From NCBI GenBank assembly GCA_003833135.1, contig QZLH01000132.1, positions 25,487-89,486 of the forward strand: 64,000 nucleotides of DNA, read 5' to 3'. Each line of letters opens with the position of its first letter. Within the stretch, counting starts at the first letter, position 1. Origin of the DNA: Oehlia diaphana (lineage: Eukaryota; Glomeromycota; Glomeromycetes; Glomerales; Glomeraceae). Below the pieces are notes generated by a model. The model ran no database searches and was not told the origin of the DNA. It worked only from the letters and a program-made list of their open reading frames with translations. Shown here piece by piece: positions 38,628-50,265 of the stretch. Both the position numbers and the translations under genes were made by a program.

Positions 38628-39837
38628 TTAAGGGTCAACTTCTCGTTATGACTAAGTTAACCAATTAATTTTTGAATTCTTTGGTATAAAAATATAACGT
38701 TGAAAATTTTTTATTTCGGACCGACTGCACCTAATATTTAGTACATATGATTTATTTATTAATTATAATATATATATATTATCTCTCTCAACAATATATT
38801 GTATACAGTATGCGATTATTATTATTAGTATTATATATCTATACATGGATTTTTTTTTTTTTTTTTTTTAACAGGGTAGTTATTAATTTGTACTATATAT
38901 AGAAATACCCCGAATTACCCGAATTACAAATTATTAATAAGAAAAGATCTTCAACTAAAATCTACCACTAAATTAGATTACTTGTAGATACTTAAATTCG
39001 TAATTTAATTTTAATGTAATCTGTAATCCTATATTATTCGTTTGTAAGTACGGTAATAAATTGTGTTCTTTCATTGTAACGTTATGTAATATTTGTACTA
39101 CTTATGAAATTACATAGATTTTCAATATTTGCCGAAAATAAGAATCTTCCCGATCGAAAGAAATTTTTATTTCGGACTTTTTTTTCATTTTCGTTTAATT
39201 ATAAGCAATTTCAAGACCTAGTATATTAATGGTAAAATTACTGGTTTTTCGTACTATTTATTAATTTATTTTATTAAATTTATTGTTAGAAAATATTAAT
39301 TTAAAAATTTTCCTACCATTATATCAATTATAAAATTTCTTATTTAAACAATAACAAATTAATTCGGCAAATAAACTCTATATTTGACGATGATTATTTA
39401 TTTATATTACAAGAAAGTCCCGGTTTATTTATTTTGCCGACAATCCGGCTAACCCGGAAAGTACAGCGATCCGCAACTTATTATTTCAATAGGATTACGC
39501 ACAAATGGTAATCGTTATATACGCTATATAGTAATATACTTTGCCATATCTGATATCAAATTGAATAAATGTGAGCTAATATTAAGAAATCCGAACATCG
39601 CGAATTTCAATTTTTGAACACTAAATTTACGGATAATCCGCATATTTTGAAAATTTTTTTTTTATATATGCAAAATAATAAGATATTAATGACAATACCG
39701 TTAATATCCCAGGAAGAGTTAAAAAAAAATATGAAGCAAAAAAAAAATTAAAGTTCTATATTAAGATATGCAACAACTTTCTCACGAACCACGATCCAAA
39801 CATGCAATACGTAACAACAATTAATACACATGTGCTA
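38628..39837. other. Intergenic, AT-rich, nothing recognised
   Basis: Holds the 3' end of receptor B's transcript, a T run at 38850-38871 and short inverted bits (ccgacaatccgg near 39440). No gene-like frame. Confidence 0.5.
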
Positions 39838-40293
39838 TAGAGTTTATATCTGTTATCCGTTAAAAAACGGATATCCGCAGATATTCGAATATTCGATACA
39901 GAATTCTGGATATCCGGATAATCCGACGGATACCCGGATATTATCCGTTAAGAGTAATTTGGACAAATTTTATAATGCCGGCCGGGATTATGCTAAAATA
40001 CTTCCTTTTTTAGAGATTTATGTTACACACCATCCCAAAAAGGAAAATTTTGATTTTTAGAATAATAATTTTGTGGAACGGCTATAAAATGGAAATGATC
40101 GTCTCATCAAGGCGTAATCCTGGTCGGAATTATAAATTTGCCCTGAATTAGTCTGCAAAAATAATTGGATATCCGGATAATTTAGGATATCCGGGTAATC
40201 CGGATTATATCCGGATAAATCAGCTGGATATCCGGATAAACGGAACGGATAATCACAAAAATCGGATATCCGGATGGACGGATATAAACTCTA
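39838..40293. mobile_element. MITE-like element with TIRs and internal ATATCCGGAT repeats
   Basis: Left end tagagtttatatctgttatcc (39838) matches the inverted right end ggatataaactcta (to 40293) over at least 13 bases. The 456-bp interior has many short palindromic units of the type ggatatccggataatccg, especially at 39850-39945 and 40160-40275. It is non-coding: the plus frame at 39830-40060 is made of these repeats. The sequence gctatag lies close to both ends (39834-39840 and 40298-40304), so a target duplication is possible, but the borders are not exact. Confidence 0.6.
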
Positions 40294-40328
40294 ATATGCT
40301 ATAGCATTTTTGCATACATAGTACGTTA

Positions 40329-40860
40329 AAGCCCCTCAATAAGTTCATTTATCACAAACCATGCTATATCTTCAACTGGGTACGTCATTCGACCCATGTC
40401 TTCCCAGATAAAAACACGGCCATAACAATCTAAAAAAATCATTTCCTCGATGAAGATTATATGATCAAAGCCTAATTCTGCAGCATTTCTATACAGAAAA
40501 CCAATTATTTAGGGTTACTATTGAAGAGAAACTTGCAACCGATAATGGTTGCAATTCGAGATCGAACAGATTTCTCGAATGTATCAACTAAGATAAGTGA
40601 ATTGTTGCTACTCGATGAGATGCAATTTGTTTCATCACATACTGACAGATGTCGCTGCTGTGTTTGTAGGCGGTCAGCTGTTCTTTGGTTAGGACCTCTC
40701 GATAATTTGTTGCCCATTGTAACGTTTCCATTTTTTCTATTCTCGATTGTGCACACTTTTTGTTCATCCGTATTGGACAACGAACTGATGTGCCCATCAT
40801 GAATCTTACCACCATTTCTTTTCGTTTCGAAATCTCTTTCGAGTACGTTAGATTCACAGT
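40329..40860 (-). pseudogene. Decayed coding remnant, unidentified
   Basis: The minus strand holds protein-like stretches in different frames. One ends at about 40329 with AAELGFDHIIFIEEM, YGRVFIWEDMGRM and VEDIAWFVINELIEGL before a stop. Another at 40588-40857 reads MVVRFMMGTSVRCPI then LQWATNYREVLTKEQLTAYK. A third at 40505-40780 includes DTFEKSVRSRIATIIGCK. No canonical splice sites join them in phase, so I read this as a broken gene or retrocopy. Composition is less AT-biased than its surroundings. I do not recognise the family; it could also be a chance set of open frames. Confidence 0.35.
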
Positions 40861-41334
40861 TGATGGTCTTAATTTTTAATTTGGTTGATTATTATTTATT
40901 TGCATACTTAATTTCATTTCCTTTGGGGTAGGAAAGCCAGAGTCCAGAGAAGAGCCCAGGCATTCCAAATAGTGATAATCGGTATTGGACGAATTTGTGT
41001 AAAAGAGTGTTTTTCCCTCCTGGCCGAAGGGTTTGATTTCTTGTTTCGTTCTATATACAATACGTTTTTTGAATTTGTTCAAGAATTTTTTTGTATTCTC
41101 TCTCCAGTCCCTCTCCTTAACTGAATGGTACTACGAATTTCGTAATCAAGTCTTTCTGTCATTTCTCTTTTAAATTTACTAGCCAATTGAACGGACTTAA
41201 GATAGACACTGTAACGGCAAATAAAGTAACTAATGAACAAACTAAACATTCTTTACTGGGTCCCTCTTGATAATAAAAATTTACTAATGTATGAAATCAC
41301 CACCTACTATTAAGGGTCTGGTTCAATTCATCAA

Positions 41335-41487
41335 CAAACGTTTTACCGATAATTATTTCACCGACAGTTTTGAAATTCTAATCCCCTTATTCTAACCTTA
41401 GTCAAACCCTAATCTAATCTTATCGGTGAGAACGTCTGCAAAATGACCCTGTCGGTGAATTTGTCGGGGAAATAATTGTCGGTGAAG
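41335..41487. mobile_element. Short foldback element (TCACCGACAATTATTTC arms)
   Basis: Left arm around ttttaccgataattatttcaccgacag (41341-41366) matches, in inverse orientation, gtcggtgaatttgtcggggaaataattgtcggtgaag (41451-41487). The whole is about 150 bp and could form a stem-loop. Non-coding. It resembles a solo MITE; no target duplication was found. Confidence 0.5.
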
Positions 41488-41745
41488 AATAATTACAATT
41501 GATTATTTAATTAATCTATATACAGTATCATATATCACGACGAGGATAATATAAAGTAATTGGATAGCCAAGCCAGCTATTTTTAACATAATAAATCATA
41601 AATTCATCAAATACTAGCCCAAAACCTTATGCATTATTTTAGAATAACTTACTTTTGCAGTTTGGAGTTTATTTCTGTTTGTAAATGAGAAAATAAAATT
41701 ATCTTTTGTTGACTTATAACCACTAAAAAGAATCGGTTTTACTAC

Positions 41746-42217
41746 GAAATCCCTACAATCAGAATCTCGCTACAAACACCCGACGCTCGACAAATCATAA
41801 TCCCGAAACTTCAAAATTTTTTTTTTTTTTTTTTACTTTTTTTATAGACGTAATATTATTGTAATATTTTATAATAAATATGTAATGATTTTTAAAATAT
41901 ATCGCAAAATTACAGTTTTTATTGTAAAAATTATTGATTTGTTTTTTAATATTTAATAATTTTAACAAAGATAAATGTTTTTATTATCTTTTTTATTAAT
42001 ATTTAATAATACATTGCAAAACTTAAGTAACAATTAATATTTTTATGAATGTGTAATAATTTTTTTTAACATTGTTTTATTGTAAGAATTAAATATTTCT
42101 AAGGATAATAAGTATCAATCGGGATTAATGAATGTCGGGAATAATGTGATTACGGGATTTTGAAGTTTCTGGATTATGATTTGTCAGGATTATGGGATTC
42201 TGATTGTCGGGATTTTG
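41746..42217. mobile_element. MITE-like element with about 60-bp inverted repeats
   Basis: The left arm (gaaatccctacaatcagaat ... caaatcataatcccgaaact, 41746-41817) is the diverged reverse complement of the right arm (attttgaagtttctggatta ... ctgattgtcgggattttg, 42157-42217). The centre is AT-rich with several ttaatatttaataattttaac-like words. The plus-strand frame starting at 42160 begins inside the right arm and is not a gene. It looks like a non-autonomous DNA transposon. Confidence 0.65.
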
Positions 42218-45200
42218 AACGGCTCCAAAAAGGATCCTATAAATATCTTCCAACTATTTTTTCTATTCTCGCTGTAACTATAGTAGGTCCTTTATTACCG
42301 TATTCATCCGAAAATAAGCAACAACTTTTGCACGTAATGCGGGCCAAAAAATGCCATGTTTCGCCCATGTTACTTATTTTCGGGGTTGCTCATTTTCTGA
42401 TGGATACGGTATCTCATTTTTTATCTACAAGCACGATAAAGTAAATTAAAACTATATCTGATATGAGATATTTCTCGCGATATTATTGTAAATTATTTTT
42501 CTTTTTAATCCCAACTAAATATATATGTAATTAATTATACCTGAATCATAACGTTATTTTCGACAAGGTTATATCCAAATCTTTTATCTACTATGATGTA
42601 TTTTTAAATTCGGAGTTATATTATAAATGAAGTAAATCTACTTAATCTTCTTTTCACTGTAAATTCATTTTTGTTCTATTTGTTAATATCTTGTTGAATA
42701 ATATGTTGTTGATCACATGTCCAATTTAATAAATTTTTTCAAATGATAATTTCATTAATAATATAAAAATCGTCTCGTTTTAAAATCATTTCTAAGATAG
42801 ATGGATTAAAGGTAAGAAATTTTAGTTGATTCAAACTAAACGAGTTTATCACAAATTATTAATCCCATAATTTATTAAGAGATACTTTTCTGATAATGAT
42901 TTCAATAACACTTTTAATAACGATATTCTCAAAATTTTTGTAATTAGATATCACGGAATTGTAATTTTGTTAAGCCAGCTTTTATAAAAATATAAAAAAA
43001 AAGATAATATAAGAAAATAGAAATATTTCATTTATCTTTAAAACTCTTAAAAAGTTACTATATATAGAAAAATACTTTAGTCAAAAATTTAGGTGAATGA
43101 TTTGAATTTAAAATGAAATAACCATCCTTTTTCAGCAAAACAGTTTTAGATTCTTTTTTTTAAAACGATGAAATTCTTTTATATTTGATAATCATAAATG
43201 AACATCACACTTTGATTTGATGGTAACAAACTAACAATTTCGTTAGAATAAATACTAAAATTGTCAACGATGCCAAATGCCAATAATCAGAATTTCGTAT
43301 CGACCACCACATACACATCGATCCACCACGAAAACATCTAATGAGTGAAACGACGACAAAGAACTTGGAAATATCAAAAATACGCATGTACTATGAAATC
43401 TACTTGTATAATCGAACTTGGGAAAGATAAATATTCATCTGGGGACGAAAATAAAATATTTATCCTAACTTGTGTCGTCTAAATTGAGGACTAACAAAAA
43501 TTTCAACTTGGGACGAAAGAAACTATTACGCCCCATTTTCATTGCAATCTTTACATGATCATTTGCCACGTTCCCCTTCCAATTCTCTGCTATGCCCCTC
43601 TCTTCAAATTCACCTGGAAGAAGCAAATAACGAACTGTATATCAAACTGCAATTGAGGTTCACTCCTACCTATATTGTAGGACTTTTTTCTGGTAAAGAC
43701 GGTTGTTGTCACGCTTGTTGTACGATTGGATCTGGAAATTTGATGTAAAACTAAAAAAATACAATAAATCATAAAAAATTGCATAATTTTATTATATAAT
43801 AATTCTACTACTGTTTGTCACCATTTTCTATGAGTTAACGCTTGAGTAATGATTTCCGCTGAATTAAGAATAAACCACACTAGCTTAAATCATTAATAAA
43901 TCCAATTAAAACATTTAAACCCTCAAATAAACTTTGAGTCTTTCTCACTAAGTTAAAAGTCTGGTAATATATTTAACCTCGGGTACCGTTCATATTATGA
44001 ATAAAAAGGATTTTTTTTCTAAAATAACAGCAGTCCGTGCCGCAGACTAGACAAGTGTGACTCAATATAGCACTTACATAACAAATTGTGTGACCGAAAC
44101 TTTTCGCCATTTCAATTAGAAACTGCGAACTATTATAACTTAAAATATATTTAAATAAACTCGCGAGGCAAATTGGAAAAAATTACCCCTTTCTCTTCTT
44201 TCTTTTTCTTCTATTATAGGGAGAGGGGTACTGTGGGCCACAAAATACGGTATTTCATTATTTATAAACTGGTTGTAACCCTGAACAAAGTTTGCCACCT
44301 CTACGTGGTGTTCAGAAGAAACAGTTATGGGTTAACTAAGAGCAAGTATTCATAAATTTCAAACTGATACCAATTTATTTAATTCATTATAATAGAGATA
44401 GTAAATTAATACATCAACTATTAACTAATCCATTAATACTAAAGCTTTTTTTTTTTTGAAGCTTAGAATGAAAATTTTACATGTAAATTAGGATTATACA
44501 GATACGTGATCGTAATCATAATACTAAAATCTACTTCTAATGCAGTATCCGATGGCTGACGAAAATTCACTCTAACCAAAGTTCTTTATATTGCACATTA
44601 AATAATTGAGCAAGGGCTTGAGAACGATTATACGATTTCTTCACTCAATCTCACATTGCCTAGTAGTTTTAGCTTTAACGAGAGAGAGATAAATTATTTA
44701 ATTTTATTGATGATTTGTCTGTATATCATGTAATTGTCCGTAGATCTATCTATGTACAGTAACTCAAATATAAGATAATAATTATCTTAATAAGTTATTC
44801 TTTCATTGTAATGTTTTGTAATATTTGATATCACTTTGACCTTTTAAGATTTTCATCAATTAACTGCTGTGTGACATTTTATATGAAGAATCGAAGAGCA
44901 TAAATAAAGATATACGTACGTATCACAGTATGTATATCGAACTTAACCCAACGATTATACATGAATATGTGTTTATATGTATTGTATATACCGTATCACC
45001 GTGTTCATAATAATATTAACTATGTGAAAAAAAAATAGTATTATTCATTAATATAAAATGATACGATATCTCTATCATCTGATATACAATAAGGTTATCA
45101 ATATACATATTAATTAATGAAAATTTTTTTTAAATTCTTTATAATTCAAGGTTAGTAACAAATAGGAATTTTATTAGGCGCAGTATATTCATAGAATCAA

Positions 45201-45639
45201 AAACGTCACTCGTATTCGCAATGAAACTTATTCATATAATTATCGATTATTACATTCCACAAATCACGAATTCTTCATCATCAGTATTATAAAAATCATT
45301 CGTAGTATCTGAAAAAAACTAAATTATAGGTCGAATGACCGTGTGTGTGGCTATGCTTGAAATTTTTGTTAAAACTGGCTTTTTAATTATTTTGATCAGA
45401 TATTTAATCCGGGTTTCTAATCCTGTATTCTGGTATTATTATTTTCAGATCAAATAAAGCGAAATGAAACTTGTTTTAAGCCATGTTTTGAAGCATAAAA
45501 TATAAAAATTCAATTGATTACAAAAACATTGTGTCTTTTAAGACGATTTTTTATAAAATAAAATATGCAAAGATTTATTTAGATGATGTAATTACAAATT
45601 TCAAAATTTTTATATGTACATTTCATGAATCTGTTGAAG
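42218..45639. other. Intergenic, no supportable gene
   Basis: Small plus-strand frames at 43542-43748 (ends GKDGCCHACCTIGSGNLM) and 44173-44355 lie next to possible acceptors but have no partners. ggacgaaa-type words recur at 43440-43520. Otherwise AT-rich spacer. Confidence 0.45.
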
Positions 45640-46219
45640 TTAATAAGTTAATTGAATTGGACCTTCTAAACATATCAACTCTGTACCATCCGGATTTATA
45701 ACTTATAATAAATCAATAAAAAAAATTAATATATAAATATTTAATGTATAAAAATCAATACTATTACTTATACAGTAAATACTTACGAGTAATTCTCACA
45801 GTAACTCCATTGAAGGGTTTAAGTTCCGGTTTATTAGGTACAGTAACAGAAATATCATAATCAAAATTACCAACAGGAATGGGGCATAATTGTGAACTAC
45901 TAGGCACGTTCGGGGCAAGAAGTTCTTTACAAAAATCTATATCATGAACAAGAAATGAGAGAAGACCGGTTCCTTGAACTTTTAAGTTTGAATTTTGATC
46001 AACTTGAACTTGCGTTGTTCCTACTAATTTAAGTGTTAAATTTTGACCAATAACTATTGGATTAGGAGTATAATTAAGTGTTGTAATGGATAATGGATAT
46101 GTTTTCCCACTATCACATAATTTGAATTGACTTAATTGTCGAGGAATTAGTTTAGAAGATGATGTAGTGAAAAGGACAAAGTAAAGTAAAAGAAATGTGA
46201 TAGAAAATAATTTATTCAT
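45640..46219 (-). CDS. Secreted ML-domain (NPC2/PG-PI transfer-like) protein
   Basis: Lipid-binding protein of the ML/NPC2 type, in fungi often called phosphatidylglycerol/phosphatidylinositol transfer protein; it carries sterol or phospholipid in the vacuole or outside the cell. Exon 1 is 45787-46219 and exon 2 is 45640-45701, joined through phase 1, giving 164 residues. The first 22 residues (KLFSITFLLLYFVLFTTSSS) are a signal peptide. Then FKLCDSG, LNYTPNPIVIGQNLTLKLVG (with an N-glycosylation site NLT), HDIDFCKELLAP, QLCPIPVGNFDYDISVTVP and the last exon NPDGTELICLEGPIQLTY. Four cysteines in typical ML places allow two disulfides. The VGNFDYDISV segment with Cys-Pro before it is characteristic. 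Neighbour of the methyltransferase-like gene on the same strand; no functional link visible. Confidence 0.88.
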
Positions 46220-46531
46220 GATTTATTAATTATTAAAGTCCGTTATTTGTGACAGTGAAAAAAATTTAAATATTTAAAGCTTTTTTGACGGGACAAAGCA
46301 CGTTTTACGGTAAGAACATATTTAGTAAAAGGTAAAAGCCAACTGGCGTAAAGAGGCACGGTCGATCAGCCTCAAATGTCATATTGTGACATCAATTATC
46401 TAATATTTCTAACAAAATGCGTTATTATATATATATATGATAAATTATAAATAATTATAATAATATATTATGTATATGCTTTAAGAAAAAAATAAAAAAA
46501 AAAAAACTAATAAATTAAATAATCATAATAA

Positions 46532-47630
46532 TCATATTTTTTGTGCGAAAACACGAGTAATAGGAACCATAGTATTGTTTTCATTTGCTTCTTCACAAAG
46601 TGTATCAGCGATGCATGGAATATCTTTAGGTTGCATTCCCATGAATTTTGCATAACGTGGTAAATACATATTAATATTATCATGAGCAAATTGTAAAGCA
46701 GTTTCACCAAGTTTTTCACCATGTTCACCAATTGGTAAATATTCTGTTTGTTTTTGAATATTTTCCATTTCGTTTGTTTCCATTAAAAATTCTTCATATT
46801 TATTAACCATATTAATATTTTTATCTTTCGTACATTTAATATTGGTTACTATTATTATTAAAAAAAAAAGAATTTTATATTATTATTATTATTTTTTTTT
46901 TAAAAAAAAATGAAAAATTAAATTATTACTTACAATTATTTAAAAAATTTATCAACTTTGGTCCCGGATTCTGAAAATCCATGCCAAAGTCCGTAATCTA
47001 ATTCGGAGAATAGGAATTTTAATATTTTTTTTTTCTTCTTTTAAAAAGAAAAACATGTTAATAAAAGAAAAAAATTCTTTATTTTTGTGACAAACCTCGA
47101 CCCAACCGCCAGGTTTCAAACACCTGATTAATTCTTTTATTATATCTTTCCATTCAGATTCAGAATATTCCCATGCACAAAATCTAATAACGATAAAATC
47201 AAATCTATTATCGTCATAGGGAAGTCCCTCATTCTGAATGTCTGATTTAATGAATTCAACATCAAATGGTTTTCCATCTTCATCCGAAGATATAGAATTC
47301 ACCCCTATGTATGTACATCCGGGATAATTCGCACTCATTTCAGCCAACCATGTTCCTAATATACTACTAAAAAATTATATAAAAAAAAAATTTAAGCTAC
47401 TGCAATTTTTAATGAACGATTTCTTTTTTGACATAAGGTTTTAAATCAACTAACTTTACATGAAGGACTCTTGCACTCCATCCCGTAAGAATATTATGTA
47501 CAGGTGAAGAAAAATTTCCTTTAAAAATTTCTCTTACAAGATGATGTCTTAAATGTAGATTATATTTTTCATCTACATTCAGTACGTGATTATCATAATA
47601 ATTTGGAAATTTTGAATGAATTTTCCCCAT
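46532..47630 (-). CDS. Methyltransferase-like protein with degenerate SAM-binding motif
   Basis: Class I SAM-methyltransferase fold of the type expanded in Glomeromycotina. Exons 47455-47630, 47096-47366, 46934-46997 and 46532-46848 join in phase to about 275 residues. The post-I and motif III region is well kept: SDIQNEGLPYDDNRFDFIVI, EWKDIIKELIRCLKPGGWVE and FGMDFQNPGPKL. Motif I, normally V-D-x-G-C-G-x-G-T-W, reads VLHVNSILGTW (residues 55-65): the acidic residue and two glycines are gone. The ribose-binding acidic residue after beta-2 is Asn (YIGVN). It probably does not bind SAM normally and may be a regulatory homologue or an early pseudogene. The first intron uses donor AA|GTTAGT at 47454; other donors break the frame. 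N-terminal features are otherwise ordinary. Confidence 0.78.
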
Positions 47631-49255
47631 TTTTTATTATTTGTATAAAATAAGAGAAAAGGAAAATTATTTAAATGTTTTTGTATCGTGGTAATAGTGA
47701 TATCAAAAGAAGGTTTTTTTTTAAAAAAAAAAAATCATGGCGCATTGTGACATTACAAATAAATATGTAAACACATGTATTACAACATTCAAAAAACTTT
47801 AAGACAGGTTTAGAATGCGAATCAAATATAATTCTTTAAATTACGCAAAATACCCCGAATCTTATAATGTTACAAATCAAAAGAAGATCGAGTAAAAGTT
47901 TGGTATAGTTCAATATTTAAGTTTTTAAACTTAAATTTCCGTCTCAGTTACAAAAAATGTCCGTGGCGCAGTATTCGTTTTGATTTTTTTTTTTTATCTT
48001 ACGTGGAGTTAAATTACTAATCCTTCTTATCTGATTTTGTGTTACGACCCCCCTATATATTCTAATCACAAACAATTAAAATTGGGGATTACTTACTTTT
48101 TTTATTTTTTATTTTTTTTTTTTTTTTAAAAAAAAAAATAACAAAAAGAGGATTTAAATTAACATTAATCACCGAAATCTTTGCTTTTTTTTCGGAAAAT
48201 TTGCTAAAAATATAAAAAACATATCATGTTACAATAAATCTTTTATTTATTAGTAAATTTACCAAGTCACAAAAAAAAGAATTCATAATAATTGCAAGTA
48301 ATTTCAGTTTTTCATTTGTGATTATAAGGGGGTGGCACAATTTCGAAAAAAAACAATTAATAACTTGATCAACACTTTGCAATATTTATTATTATTTGGT
48401 TATTATTTAGATCAAAAAAAAAATAAACCCCTTACTAAACTGTGCGTATAAGGATGTATCGTTACACAGTTACATCATATTATCATATTGCATCAAGTCA
48501 GGTCGCGCGCATTTACCCATACTTAATAATATAACTTGTAATTACAGGTAATGAAACGGAAGGTCAAGTTATGATAAGCATCATTATATTGGTCTTAGTT
48601 TATTTTAACATGATTTTTAAGTCACGCTTACCAAATCGAAAGATAAAAAAAGCGCGATTAACAATAATTTTCTTCTTCATAATTTCTTTATCTGTACACA
48701 CTTTTTTTTTCTTCTGGATTGTCAACGTACATGTACTTCCAATATAAATTAAACAGTACGTTATTTTTTGCCAGCAAAACAAAATTCATTATAATGATAT
48801 ATTTATCAATTTCGTGTTACATAATAATATTTGAACTAACTAATTTTAGGTCTCGAAGATTAACTATCTTCTTCTTTGAGAAGGTTGAGAAATTTACGAT
48901 CGAAAAAATTATGTTGTAATAATGACGCGCCTCGGATATCAATTATGTGAATAATCTGTAATACAATTAAAATTAAGCTTTTTCCAGCAGTTCATAACTT
49001 CTTTTTAAAATTGTAATTTGATACAATCGTCATCTGAGGCACGACATGGTTAGGGACTTTAACAGAATGTGCATTTATTTAAGAAGGTTGTACTATACAG
49101 TATACATAGCATATAAACCTATACCGATTCAAAGGTACAGACCTTGGACACCAAGGAGAAAGAAAGGTTGTTGTTGGACAATAATATCAATGCGAAACAG
49201 TTATCAACAACAGTGGTACGATAAGATATAAAAGTGGAATAGCAATCATAGTATA
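47631..49255. other. Intergenic, nothing recognised
   Basis: Homopolymer-rich spacer. Small frames at 48600-48782 (-), 48719-48919 (+) and 49046-49231 (+) overlap or lack splice context and are not called. Confidence 0.5.
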
Positions 49256-49359
49256 CAGTTCACCCTCACTATAGTGAATCCCATGGGTTGGAGATTAAAA
49301 TTCGTTATAGTGAGAAATTCACTATACTGAGGGCCATTTTTTAGAAGAAATTTGAACTG
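49256..49359. mobile_element. 104-bp pogo/Tc1-like MITE flanked by TA
   Basis: Starts cagttcaccctcactatagt and ends tttgaactg: CAGTTCA and TGAACTG are perfect inverted ends, each followed outward by TA, the duplication expected of Tc1/mariner/pogo insertions. Inside, cctcactatagtgaat faces attcactatactgagg, giving a second inverted pair. CAGTT..ACCCTC.CTATA ends are typical of pogo-like elements. Non-autonomous, non-coding. Confidence 0.75.
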
Positions 49360-49789
49360 TACTTATAACTCATGAAAAATTACTAGATAAATAGAACAAT
49401 ACTGTAGTATAGAATCATTAACTCTAGAATTTGAAATTCGTGAGGATATAGAGGGATCATGTGATAATTGTGACATTGAAAAAAAATGAGAATTTATTCT
49501 AGGAATTGGAATAAAATGTCGAATTATAAGTTTTTATGAAGTGGAATTCTGAAATCAGAACGGATTATCAATGTATAAAAAATATAGATTCTCGAAATTT
49601 TATCAGAATCGATTCCGATCCCTATAATATTGTCTTTATAGCAAATTACTTTGGAAATTGAGAGTATGGCAAACTTACTTTATAAGTCATACTTTGGCGA
49701 TCCATATATATTATCCAACAAATATAGAGAACTTTTTACTAACGTCTAATGCTAAAAGACACTCGACACATTCGGTAAGTCATAAAAGC

Positions 49790-50265
49790 ATATAGTTAGA
49801 TTCGAACTCGACCCGAGTGTAAAAGTAACGACTCGGATAACCCGGGTTCGAGCTGTCAAGTTGTATTTTACAGCTGATTTCATAATGTACGGGACACTTA
49901 GCAAATTTTAAAGAACTTGGAAATATTCGGTAAAGTTCAAATAAGATAAAATTTTACCACCATTCTCGGAATAGTACTCCAAAATTAGCGTTTATATCAA
50001 GCTTTACCGAATACTTCCGAGTTCATTAAAATTTGTTAAGTGTCCCGTACATTATGAAATCAGCTGTAATATAAAAAAATTGAAATTTTTAGTTAAAAAT
50101 ATAATAAAAAGATTCGGGTCGCCGAGTCAAAGTAAAGGTATAACTCAACTCGACGAGTCGGATCGAGTTCATGCGGATTACGGGTCATCAAATCATGCGA
50201 CCCCAACCCGACCCCTAAATACGAGTCGGGTCAATAACCCGGTTTGACCCGACCCTTTCGGAACA
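49790..50265. repeat. GACCCGACCC/ACTCGG-rich repeat, interrupted by a MITE
   Basis: Both sides of the 49871-50066 element carry GC-richer words such as actcgacccgagt, acgactcggataacccgggt, cgacgagtcgg, caacccgacccc and ggtttgacccgacccttt. They stand out from the AT-rich background and look like halves of one diverged element split by the MITE. Confidence 0.5.
49871..50066. mobile_element. 196-bp MITE with about 65-bp TIRs and TA target site
   Basis: The left end cagctgatttcataatgtac, continuing ggacacttagcaaattttaa, is matched in reverse by the right end to 50066 with few differences. Similarity continues through ttcggtaaag on both arms. TA lies directly outside each end, as for Tc1/mariner-type insertion. 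It sits inside the GACCCG-rich repeat. No coding capacity. Confidence 0.78.

Noticed and set aside
42160..42444. 94-codon plus-strand open frame
   Set aside because: It starts inside the right inverted arm of a MITE-like element and has no recognisable domain or introns.
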